From: Blakeslea trispora
Taxonomy: Eukaryota; Mucoromycota; Mucoromycetes; Mucorales; Choanephoraceae
DNA length: 64,000 nt
Reading direction: 5' to 3'
NCBI GenBank assembly: GCA_025331445.1
Contig: JAIWNE010000084.1
Location: 80,711-144,710, forward strand
Part shown: positions 33,377 through 44,317 of the stretch, in pieces
Position numbering within the stretch: the first letter of the stretch is position 1
Layout: each line of letters opens with the position of its first letter
Made by a program: the position numbers and the translations under genes
Notes under the pieces: generated by a model
The model's database searches: none
What the model was told of the DNA's origin: nothing
The model's input: the letters and a program-made list of their open reading frames with translations, nothing else

Positions 33377-34347
33377 ATGCCAAAATCAAACGAAAATATT
33401 CTAGATAAAATATTAGAGAAGCTGGATGATATATCAAGCAAAACAAGCAATGTCACAACAAGTATAAAAAGTTTGCAAGACCAGTTGGGTAACATATCAG
33501 ATGAAACAAAAAGTGTTACAACAAGAATGAAAAACCTGGAAGATCAAATAGATACCTTGAAACATCACAAAAATGACGAAATTCAAGATATGGAAGGGAA
33601 CACCTCTACCATACCTTATCCGACAAAGATTAGCAAGGTATCTGGCAATCTAGCGAAGAGAAAGCCCGTCGCAGAAGATGTCAAGGACGCATTAGCCATA
33701 CTAATACCCAGTGTCCCCGCCGATGAGATATATAACTCTGTGCTCAAACACTGCACAGCTAGAAGCGATGAAGTAGTCAAGACTGTGTACAACAACAAGC
33801 CTCCTACTTGGAAACATGTTCCAGCTTCAACAAGAGCCGAAATGTATCTAAAGGCTACTAAGCTTATAGCTAAGAGACATGGAGTAAACATGGAAAGATG
33901 TGAGAACAACTGGCTTGTCAAGTCGTTGGTTTGTACTGGGTATCAGAGTAGATTCCATGCTCTTTGTGGATCAATCATGTATGAGGCATTTTTATAAATT
34001 ATATTACTTTGATTAACCGTAAAGCTCAAAAAATATAGGAAAGATAGAGATATCAATGATGATGACAAGAATAAGAGAGATGCAGGAGATGAAAGTGAAA
34101 GCGAAGAAGCTGATGAAGGAACTGAAAGTGAAAGTGAGAATAATGAAGCTGCAGTCAGCCAGCCTCAAAAGAGAAAGTCAAAGGTAAGCATTTGACAATT
34201 TGATATCAAATTACATCACTGATAGCTGTATTTGCTTCTATTAGCAAGTGTCTGGCGAGACTTCCAGAAGCCATAAAAAGGTAACCCAGATAATTGTCTT
34301 CAATGAGCTATTCATTGACCAGTTTTGCTAATTAGGCAAAAAACTGA
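33377..34347 (+). CDS. Orphan protein: coiled coil, conserved-looking core, acidic nuclear-type tail
   Basis: Four exons (33377-33978, 34039-34183, 34245-34280, 34336-34347) give 264 aa in frame. I do not recognise the family. Residues ~6-70 have heptad-like spacing with a repeated unit (SKTSNVTTSIKSLQDQL, then DETKSVTTRMKNLEDQI), suggesting a coiled coil. Residues ~100-200 form a compact helical region with WKHVPASTRAEMYLKATKLI and CENNWLVKSLVCTGYQSRF. The tail is strongly acidic (ESESEEADEGTESESENNE) and then basic (QPQKRKSK, RSHKK), typical of a nuclear protein. The start is the first ATG; the frame is open upstream but without ATG. The core could be a DNA-binding or transposon-derived domain; this is a guess. 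Confidence 0.65.
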
Positions 34348-35743
34348 CATGACTTTCCATTATTTTGCTATTACAAATAAAATCCTAATTGCTACCATAT
34401 CATAGCTTTTGAATCTTCAGCTTTTAAAGTGTGTATTCTTAAATGAAACTACCAATAAGGATCGATTAACTGTCATTCATGAAATCCAAGAAATCCAGGT
34501 TGTGTTGCAGAGACTTTGGAAATTTTTCCAAGTTTTGAACTTGGCTTTTTATTGGCTTTTTAAATTACAGTGAAGGTGAAACTAACCGCCAAATAGCTAA
34601 CTTTCAGTCTTGAAGACAAGTACTCAAACTCTCAATGTCATCGTTCAACCCCTTCACAAGCGTGAAGAATGCAGATTCTTCATTTAAAAAGGCTTGCTGC
34701 TATCATACAACATTATCACACAACGTATATGACAAGACCCTTCAAATCAATATATGAATTTTAAAGCTTATCAGACACAACTGCTATCCTGACAATATAA
34801 GGTAAAGATATCAATGTCACTAAACATAAACCATATATATGTTGCAAGCTATACATGTATTTTATAACGCAACAGACCCGAATGTTCCATAGTCACTACA
34901 CTTGAATTCCCTGCGAATACGCAAAAAAATACATTTTTATGGCAACTAACTAGGACAGATGTGTCAACAGAATGTTGAGTTCAGGTTGTGAGCTCAAATC
35001 CGACGAAATTCCCAAAACTACCTAAAAAAGGAGACACCATTAGAACACACATTTCAAATTAAAGTTCTTGTCCAGAAAACTCGAAAGAATGTTTCAATTC
35101 TGAGGCAAATAAACTTTGTCTCATAAACATATTATAGCTGACATTTTCATGAGACTTGTTATACACGAATTGATCAACTAACTCAAAAATAACAAAACCT
35201 TAGGTTTCTCTTTTATCTGATTTAGATAACACAAAAAAAAGAGACAAGCAATGATAATTAACATTCTGGGTAAGCAATTTTTGTAAATAATAAAAAAAAA
35301 AGAATGTTAAAATAGAATGCTCTTTTCCATAGTGTTATTGATTCAGGCTCAGAATAAAAAATCTTCAAGATCAATTGTAAAATAGATCTACATGATGTCT
35401 TTGTATCAAGACAACAGTGCTAGTCTTGTTATTGAGCCGTCTGACTACCTCATTGGCATTCCAAAAAATAAATCACTTGTCACTTTCCTTATCATGTAAA
35501 TTGACATTTGTCATAAAAAGTACTTATGCCTTGTCGATTTCAGTTAAAAGCTTTATTCTTGGTCAAATTCAAAGATAGTTAAAGTGCCTGAGCGAGATGG
35601 GAACACAAGAAAACAAGGCTTGGTATGAATCGTTTCTATTTTTGTTTTGCACACAACTTTTTTTTCAAACACATCATTTGCGGTAGTATTTATATCAAGC
35701 CCCTCTTTTTTCTTTCTTTCTTGCTTTTATCTGTTTATTTTGC
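34348..35743. other. Intergenic region, nothing recognised
   Basis: 1.4 kb of AT-rich DNA with no supported gene. The last 100 bp are C/T-rich and probably form the fucosyltransferase promoter and leader. Confidence 0.5.
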
Positions 35744-37278
35744 ATGCCAAATATTGTGAATCCTTTGAAAATCATTTATTATACCACTTGGTTCAATTCA
35801 AAAAAATTTGGTAAAGCAGATTGCCTTTTAAGAATGCCTACACTATAACTGATGATAAGAATAGCCGAGGATCTTAAATTCAGTTATGATTGTCCAATTC
35901 CTGATGGATATATAGTCAACTATACCGGATCAAATACACACACATGGTGTACCTTGACAAGCTCTAAAGATGATATTGAGAATGCTGCAGGTCTTATGTT
36001 TCATGCAGTAGATGCTATTTCTACTCCTAAGCCTCAGCGTAAGCTTTGTTCATCAATAAGCAAAAAAAAAAAAGAGAGAATATTGACGAGTATGTCTCTA
36101 GATCGAAAAAATCAACCATGGATTTTAGAATCGTTAGAAGCACCATTTTCAAGCCCTTTTAGAGCTGATCCAAACAGAATGCAAGATTATCAGTACCTTG
36201 CTTCTTATAGTTTCAAGTCTACTTTTTTATTTTCTTATTATTCGCCTGCTATCATGGATCTTGCCAATCGACCATTGCCTAAAGATTTCATAAAGACCAA
36301 GTCTAAATCAGCCCCTATTTTATGGATCGCTAAAAATTGCCATGCGACTAGTGCACGAGAGAAATACATTGAAAAGCTAATGCAATATGTGGATGTTCAT
36401 AGCTACGGAACATGTCTAAACAATAGACCTTTCCCGCAAGACAAATCACGAACAGATCTCTTGAAAGAATACAAGTTTTATTTAGCTATGGAGAACTCAA
36501 ATTGTGGTGACTATGGTATGTTTTTTAATCTACAAAGAAAGAGATAAGACGAATAACATAACACATTTAATAAGCGACTGAGAAACTGTATGATACCTTT
36601 ATGATGTCGGCTGTACCAATTGTGGACGGACCTGCTAGCTATGATGGATATATACCCAACAATCGATCTGTCATCTACGCAGACGCTTATCCAGATCCAA
36701 AAGACCTTGCAGATTATATAAATTACCTTAATCATAACGATACAGCTTATATGGAGTACTTTTCATTTAGACAACATGCCCTTGATATAGCACCAAAAGA
36801 ACGACTTGATCCTAGTTTTATCAGTAATTGGAGCGACCCTTCGTTTCATCTAGAACGCTCCAACTACTGCTCTGTATGTCGTGGCCTGCTCCCTTGGTGG
36901 TCTTATCAGTCCAATCCTGCTCATGACGAAGAATACATTGATCCAAATAAAGACAATAGCCTTTTGGCAGATCAATCGTGCTCATCGCCAGGCAAATGGA
37001 ACTACATCGCTATGGGACCACCTTACCATCCTGAATGGGAGCCAAGGCCAAGAGACGAATTCACTCGATCTGTTGCTTATGTGTCCAACACAAGTGTTGT
37101 ACTACCGTCTCCAACAGAAACAATTGAGCAACAAAGTACAAGCGTGATGGATAATCCAGTTTTTATAGCTAATGTGGCATTCATTGTCTTTTTTGCTATA
37201 TTTGTCGCTAGTCTATTACGGATTTCAACAAAGCAATCTAAAAGCGCTTATACTCAAGTACAATCACCACCTGTCTAG
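35744..37278 (+). CDS. GT10 family fucosyltransferase with C-terminal membrane anchor
   Basis: Three exons (35744-35810, 35865-36515, 36575-37278) give 473 aa. The enzyme would transfer fucose from GDP-fucose to a glycan in the Golgi; fucose is a known part of Mucoromycota wall polysaccharides. The GT10 core is clear: FKSTFLFSYYSPAIMDLANR is at the place of the usual first motif, then LLKEYKFYLAMENSNCGDYA leads into TEKLYDTFMMSAVPIVDGPA across the exon 2/3 junction (the donor-binding motif). A CxxC-like pair (YCSVCRG) follows. The only strong hydrophobic segment is near the C-terminus (~434-454, ANVAFIVFFAIFVASLL), so the anchor is C-terminal instead of the usual N-terminal type II anchor. 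A missed upstream exon cannot be fully excluded. The stop lies 273 bp from the convergent CDC45 stop. Confidence 0.87.
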
Positions 37279-37440
37279 ATAATAAAAAAAAGAACATGTT
37301 TATTGAGGCATATATTTATAGATATATATATACAAATGAAGAACGAAATGATATATGGGGGAGAGTTTTTTCTTAAAAAACAAGACTTTCTTCAATATGT
37401 AAATTAACAATTATAACAAGAAAAAACCAGAAAAGCAAGA

Positions 37441-37535
37441 CATGTAATTTTATGGGTGTGGGTGTGGGCGTGTGTGTATATATGTATGTGCGTATGCGTG
37501 TATGTGTGTGTGTGTGTGTATGTATATGTGTATGT
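37441..37535. repeat. GT-rich simple repeat
   Basis: Imperfect (GT)n/(GTAT)n tract in the space between the convergent fucosyltransferase and CDC45 genes. Alternating purine/pyrimidine composition. Confidence 0.8.
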
Positions 37536-37550
37536 AATAAAAGAAGAAAA

Positions 37551-39815
37551 CTAATAATGCTGTTTGTGATAGGATAGTGATTCAATAAAATGCTCAATGT
37601 CAGCGTCGTGTATCTGCACTACTGTATGATCAAAGCAATCAAACGACACTCGAGCTTTCGTCTTTTCTGCTGCATCACTAAATGCCAAACTGAATGTGCT
37701 ATTGGAAACATTAGGTAAATTTCAAAATCCTCAAGGTAACAAAGTCCAGTTTTACTTACTTTTTACGCACATCACCAAAAGTAGCAGCACCTGAGAGAGC
37801 AACAACTAGACAGCTGTTGTTTTCTTCATCTAATGAGGTCAAAATAATGGGTAGATTACGCTTGCCATGTTCCTAATATTAGGTATATCGTTAGCATTCT
37901 GAGAGACGTTTTCAAAAAAAAAAACTTTACTCTATAGGCATCCATTAGAAACAACCCTAGTTTAGTAAGTGTAGAAGGGTGCTGAAATAAGGCAAGATCG
38001 GATCCGTTGCGGATATTGACAAAACGAAAGGTACGTAATAGCTTTACCATGCGCTTATCAATAATGTCTATTCCTTGACGAACAATGGCCTTTTGCGATG
38101 CCATACACAGCTTTAATCCACGCATCAGAGCTTCAGGAGTTGGACTACCTAAAGCATCGTAGGCAGCATAAAAATTATGCATCCACCAATTGCGTCTCTG
38201 AAATCCCAAGCCATCTACCAACTCAGATGTTACGGAAGGTTGAAGAGCAGCTTGATCCTCGCTCTGAATGACAGTTGTACCTAGCCGTGTAGCTGCTTGA
38301 GGACTTGTCTCAATCAAGGTAGAGAGAGCATATACAACATCACTTGCCGACATACAGCATTCATAGCCATAGCCTCTAGTGAAACTAGGGAAACAGATAT
38401 CAGTCAGACCGTAAAGAGGAGCTACATGTTCAATCTTGTTGCGAAGTGTTTGTTTGAGATCCATGTCCATGTGGGTATATATCTGTTGACATTGTTGAAG
38501 GGAAAACCTAAGATGGAAAATAGGTTAATCTATATATTGAAGAGAAAAAACTTCTCTTTCTTTTTACCCCATCTTTGCAAACATGTTGTTCAATCGCTTT
38601 TTGCCTGCATCTTTCCATACACCTAATTTACTTGAGACATAACCCGAATGATACATGCTCTCGTATAAGCTCCAATGCCGAAATAGCATAAAGCGATATT
38701 CGTCCTCAGCTCGAATAACCACCTGTGTAGGATTGAGCATTTGACCATCCTCATTTCGGTCAATATTTAGTCTCGCTCGATCATCTTTAAATAGTTCTAG
38801 TTTTTCTGCATAACGCTCTGTATCCATTCGTTCAAAAATATACTGTGCTGTTACTCCCACGATACCAAACCTAAATCCCTCCGTTTTTTTTTTCTTAATC
38901 AGTAGAATTCATTTCATTTCAAATCCATATCCATTACCATAATAGCTCATTGTTTGATTTGCCTAATTGGTGAGCTAATTCATACATGACGCCAGATACG
39001 GAGTTGGCATAATAAGCACCTGCTTCATAGTAGTCTTGAATTAGTTTGTTTTGTTGACGTCGCTTGCTTCTTAAAGCATTCAAACTCATGCCTTGGTTCT
39101 ACAGAGCAAGGATTAGCATGTTCCTTCCTCCTTCATTGCTTTTCTTCTTCTTACGAGATTGTTTAACTTTCTTCTTTGCCGAGGTCGATCTTCCTCATCC
39201 TCACTATCTTCCATATCTGATTCTGAAAACTCTTGATCCTCTTCTGCTTGCATCAATTCCTCATAGGCGTTCAATACTTCGTTCACACGATTATTCTCAT
39301 TGTCATCATCGAATACACAGATATGGTTATTATCTGCACTCAAGTTCTCCAACAGTAAGGGTCGGTGACTATCAATAATATATATTTTGGTGCCTTCAGG
39401 TGCATTAAATAAGTTCGATATACTTTCCATAGCACCACAATTGATCATTACAATTGATCGTAGCTATATGAAGAAAAAGAAAAAAGGGTCAGCATAAGAT
39501 AATGACTATGTTGTTTATATATCATTACATCCTGGTCTTTTTCTACTAGTTTGGTGTTTGCATCTACTAAATCTTGATGTCCAGAAACAGGTACAATCTT
39601 GTGTTGAATGATGTCTGTCTTTAGTACAGACTATAAAAAAAAAGATGAGACTCGACGTAATAAGGTCTTAAGCAGGTTGGTTTTACCTGAAATAAGCGAA
39701 CTGCACAAATCGAGTCTACGTCTGGAGCGACAAAAATTATACAGTTTCCTTCTAGCGAGTCATTTTTTATATAATCATATGCTTCACGATAAAGACTATT
39801 AGTAATGCGCACCAT
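37551..39815 (-). CDS. CDC45: DNA replication initiation factor CDC45
   Basis: Eight exons (39815-39687, 39630-39529, 39463-39155, 39098-38938, 38870-38568, 38507-37931, 37872-37760, 37698-37551) give 613 aa, the normal size. CDC45 is part of the CMG helicase (CDC45-MCM-GINS) that unwinds DNA at forks in the nucleus. Diagnostic pieces: VAPDVDSICAVRLFQ near the N-terminus (DHH-like fold), SIVMINCGAM, IYIIDSHRPLLLENL, an acidic linker (SESDMEDSEDEEDRP) followed by basic residues, and MLFRHWSLYESMYHSGYVSS in the core. Exon 3 must end at 39155, using a 56 nt intron with a clear branch site, because the open frame beyond it hits a stop. It lies 122 bp downstream of the TFIP11 gene on the same strand. 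Confidence 0.97.
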
Positions 39816-39937
39816 AAGGTATAAAATTCTTATGACACGTCAAGTCGCGTCTTTTTTCTTTTTTAGAAACAAGTTTTTTAAAAGAAAAAAAAAGAGTTTT
39901 CGGGCGCGAAACAATTTGACTCTTTTTTTTTATCTTT

Positions 39938-42136
39938 TTATTTATTATTTTTTGACAGTCCCAAGTCTTCTCCATTCAGAGCTCTATTCATGGTATCTAA
40001 TCCTTTTCTAAATTCTTGCATTATTAGTTTGTTTTGATCTAATCCATAAGCATCAAATACTTGTCTCCACCATCGATACCAGTCACTGATCTGATCATAG
40101 TTGATACTATGTATATCCAAACTAAGCCATTGCACAAGGACATGGTGCCACTGACTGAAGAATTCATTCTTGAGTAACAGACCTAAGACTGTATCAGACA
40201 AGATATCTTTCCAGGCCAGACACCATACCAGAGGATCCATCTTTTGATCCCGAGGATCCACTCGGAACTCTTCCCGTAAGACAAGTGTTAATTTGGGCAG
40301 TATATATTTTGTGTTGAATTCATCCAATTGTGCTTCTGTCCAGACATCTTTCCAGGGCGCAATGATATGAAGCGCTGATTCATCTGAGGGGTGCCATTGA
40401 CGCATGACAACAGCCATCTTTTGTCGAATACTACTGAAAAGCTCAGAAAGTCGCCATGCTTTGAGCACTGGGAACCATGGATGGATCCAGCTGTTGATCA
40501 TGACTGGATCTGTACGTGGATTCCATTCAGAGACAGCTCGACCGAGTTTTGGCAGGATGAGTTGATGAATGATGTTCTCATAGATGTAGCGTGGCAAAAG
40601 CGGCTCCCATGCTTCCATCAATTGAATGATAGGCTCGGGATGAATTACGTTCCATTGGTTACTATGATGCATAGGTGAATTTTTTTTAGTCTTAAGAATT
40701 AAAAAATCAACTTACTTGATAGCACTTCTTATTTTAGACAGCCAGATAGTATTCATCATTGTCTCAAAAGGTGTGGCTATCAGTTCCTTTTGTGGCTGTA
40801 ATCTTGCCCTTGCCCAGCCTAAATCAGAGGGATCGAGATCATCGTCCTCATTGGCAGTCAACAGGTGTCGCCAACGTTTGACATCCGCTGCACCCCAATC
40901 AGGCTCTTCAAGCACCTGCCAATGTGTTGATTTGTATTTCATGATGGGTGCCCATACAGACACAACAAGTGCATCAATACTGAGTGCTTTAATCTGATCC
41001 CCAAATTCACGTGTCAACAGATCGAATGGTTCGCCAAAGAGAGAAGTAATTTGACCTTGTTCATAAGCACCTGTAGCTAATGCATCTCTACTGATTTGTT
41101 CCAACTGCTTTGCTATCGATTTTAGCTGATTAAGACGATTGAGTTGTGTCTTTTCCTTTTCTAGATTTTGTTGAATGGTGCTGACTTCTGTCTGAAGTGA
41201 TGTCATGCGGAAGCTATTGGTCTGTTTTTCTCTAGTGAGATGCTCGAGGTCAGAGCGTGCGAGATCAACCATCAGACGAAGGTTGTGGCGTAATTCGGGT
41301 AATCGAGTGGTGACTTCCATCCAGGTAGGTGAATCCGTACGTTGTATGTCAGCCAGATTGATTTCTCGTATGCCTCCGGGACCTGTCATGTCCAGCACTT
41401 TCTGTGCTACCATAGGCTGCTCAACGGATGTCTCGGCTATAATATCGGCTGCTGTCTTGTAGACTGTCTTTGGCTTTCGCGCCTTTTGTGGTATATCTGA
41501 TTGTGTTGCTTTCCATGCATTTCTCTTTTTAACTTTTTTCACTTCTTCTTCATCTTCTTCATCGGATGAGTCATCTCGGCGTGCTTTTTCATCTATCTTT
41601 GCTTGTTCTGTACGTTCATCAAATCCTCTAAAACTCAAACCCATTCTAGCCGGACGTAGTTTGGTCTCAATTGGGTTAACAATACCCGCACCATCTGCAC
41701 CGAGACCTTGACCTGAGCTCCAGCCCATCTTCTCGAGCATTTTCTGACCAAAACCCTTTGAGTGTCGATTGAATTCTGCAAATCCTGGCCCAGGTGAAGG
41801 TGAATGGGTCTTTCGAGCGCGTATCTTTTCTTTCACTGGATCTTTATTGGGTTGTTCTTCTTGTTCCTTTTTAGTTTCGTCTGTCTTTTGAGCAGCAGGT
41901 AAGAATGAGGGGCCAAGACCTAGTCCGAATGTTGCTCCTAATCCTCCTCGCTCGTTGTCATCTTCTTCGTCACTGCTATCACCTAATCGTCGTCTTGGTC
42001 GTCTTGTTTGGTGTCCTGCAAACCCTGCCATTTCAGCTTCGAGATCGTCTTGTGAAATGTCAAAGCTGATTCTGCCTCCTTCTTCCTCATCTTCTGAAGA
42101 GGATCCTCCTTGCATGAAAGCCTTTCGTCGTCCCAT
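39938..42136 (-). CDS. TFIP11: TFIP11/Ntr1-type G-patch splicing factor
   Basis: Two exons (42136-40716, 40661-39938) give 714 aa. TFIP11 (Ntr1/Spp382 in yeast) activates the helicase Prp43/DHX15 to dismantle the intron-lariat spliceosome in the nucleus. The N-terminus is acidic (SSSEDEEEGG) with the TIP_N-type start FDISQDDLEAEMAGF. The G-patch is at ~124-168 (KGFGQKMLEKMGWSSGQGLG). The rest is the GCFC-type domain (WAPIMKYKSTHWQVLEEPDW; IYENIIHQLILPKLGRAVSEW, repeated motifs with PW/W-rich ends). A short coiled region (~285-340) lies between. The divergent neighbour PAAF1 begins 293 bp away, so the two share a promoter region. Confidence 0.95.
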
Positions 42137-42429
42137 AATTGTCTAATCTATTGTAATATGTATGAAAGCAGATAAGCGTAAAACGAGAAACAAAGAAGAA
42201 ATATCGTTCAACTAAAGGAAGCTCTAATAAATGAATAAAAAGAAAGCTTTTTAAGTAATAAGCTTTTGGCACAAAAAGAAGAAAAAGAGTTGGAAAAGTG
42301 AAAGTTGGCAAAAGTGAACTGTGCTGTGACTTGTTCACGCATAACGTAAACTTTTCAATTCTTTTTGGGTCTTTTTTTTTTTTTTTTTCTGTCTTACTGT
42401 TTTCTTTTCTTCATACTTGATTAAAGATA

Positions 42430-44205
42430 ATGTCAGTAGAAGACCTTCCTTTTGTTTCTGTCCAGCCAGACTGGGATGAAGTAGTCCGAGAAGTGGCTTC
42501 AAACACAGTGCCTGAAGGTTCTTTTTGGATAGCCTGCTACCGAGAAGGTAAAAGAAAAGCATTATGTTTCTATTTGAACCCCCCTTTTTTATTAAACAGT
42601 AAGCAAAAAAGGCTATACAAGTGTACAAGGTTCTGTTGAAGTTAGACGTAAAGGACCCAATGATGTTACACTTGAAGGAAAAGAAGGCATTCAAGTAGAG
42701 AAATTGAATTCGGTGTGTGCGTGCAATTATCATGCTCCTGTCTTAAAAGAAAACTAAATTATTTTTTATGCAACCTAGCGCTCATTCAAAGCTAATTGCG
42801 AAGCCTTGGGCCTAAGCAACATTACTATCTACAGCCCAAAGACGACTTTGAATCCAGTTGATAACAAGCCTGTAAGTTTATGGATTGTTTGTTTCTATCT
42901 CATGACTTACGCTTTATATCAATTAGATCAGTTGTATTGATGTTTCACCTAATGGCCATCTATTTGCTGCAGCAAGTAAAGATGAAGTTAGCTTGGGTCA
43001 AATGGCCAGTGGCCAAATTCAAGTAAGTCTTTTGTTTTTTGTTTTCTTGCGATTAAAATGAAATAATTTAACTCTTGCCTCTTCAAGATAAAATTGACAG
43101 GTCATCTTGCTGATATAACAACAGTTCAATTCTTTCCCAGCAATTTAGTTGTATTGACTGGTGGAGCTGATTTCTTGCTCAAGATTTGGTCTGTTATGAA
43201 CGGTAGTAACCCCGTAACACTGAAAGGCCATACTTCAGGTAGATTAAAAAGAAAACATTATCTCGATGTGAAGTTGCCAACTCGCTTTTGTCACTCTTTA
43301 AGCTACTACAAGTACTGCTATCATTGGTCAAGGAAGAAATGTGTTGTGTGAGCATTTATCAAAAAGAGGTCTTTTTATGTTCATTTGGAACTCATGTTAC
43401 TCTCTATAGCTTCTTCTCGTGATGGTACTATTCGATTGTGGAATTGCGGGACTTCCTCTACGATTGCCACTATGGGTCGGTATCCATGCTCCGTCAACAA
43501 AATGATCCTAACTACACTCCCTACTTGTTTTGCACCTGCAGAAAACAAGATGTTGGATCCATTGGAGGTTGAGACATCTGATAAGTTGGTCTTGTGTGCC
43601 TTGGAAGATGGCAGTGTGCGAGGCATTCATCTCGGTACAAAAGAAGAGGTAAAACCACATCTTGTATTAGATGTAATGACAACTTAAACAAGACTTGATG
43701 CTTTTCATAGATCTTTGCTACTTCTCCATCCGAAACGCCAATCACTGCCATTGCTTATGACCCACAAACAAGTGTACTCTTGACAGGCAATTCTCAAGGT
43801 CTTGTTCGATTCTACCTGGTAGACAAAACAAAAACATTGGATCAACCACGTCGACAATGGAAACGAAAAGGACATGCTATCACTGGTCTCATGTTCATAT
43901 TGGATCAAAATGGAGAGCGTGTTGTCTGTGTTAGCGCTGGTAATATCATGATTTTATCAGTACAAAAGAAGCTCCCAGATTAAACAATAACTCTTTCTCT
44001 CTTTCTCTTAGGTGATGGTAGTGTCTATCAAACCAATTCTATTTCTGATCTCTTAGATTCCACAAAACCAGTTCAAGTGTTGACTGAGATGACAGGAAAC
44101 GAATTGGAGGCTGTCTACGAAATCAAAGCTATCCCTAGTCAACATGAATCTGGATCCCAACGCGTAGTATGTGCTGTACGCGATGGCAAGATCAGAATTT
44201 ATTAA
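42430..44205 (+). CDS. PAAF1: Proteasomal ATPase-associated factor 1 / Rpn14-like WD40 protein
   Basis: Nine exons (42430-42547, 42600-42712, 42779-42871, 42927-43022, 43088-43238, 43303-43347, 43410-43648, 43711-43939, 44012-44205) give 425 aa in frame. It is a WD40 propeller with the most typical blades in the middle: LTGHLADITTVQFFPSNLVV then LTGGADFLLKIWS, and SSRDGTIRLWNCG. These match PAAF1, a chaperone that binds the Rpt ATPases during assembly of the 19S proteasome base in the cytosol. The N-terminal PDWDEVVREV and the final CAVRDGKIRIY also fit. The stop is 112 bp before the next start on the same strand, so the two genes have almost no intergenic space. Confidence 0.9.
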
Positions 44206-44317
44206 ATTATGCAGCTCAGTTTCAATGGTTTTTTTTTTCTTTTTTTTAACCCCGGTACAGCTTCATCCTTTTTTTTCTCTTTTTCTTTTCTACTTTTTTG
44301 CCTTTTAATAAACACTC

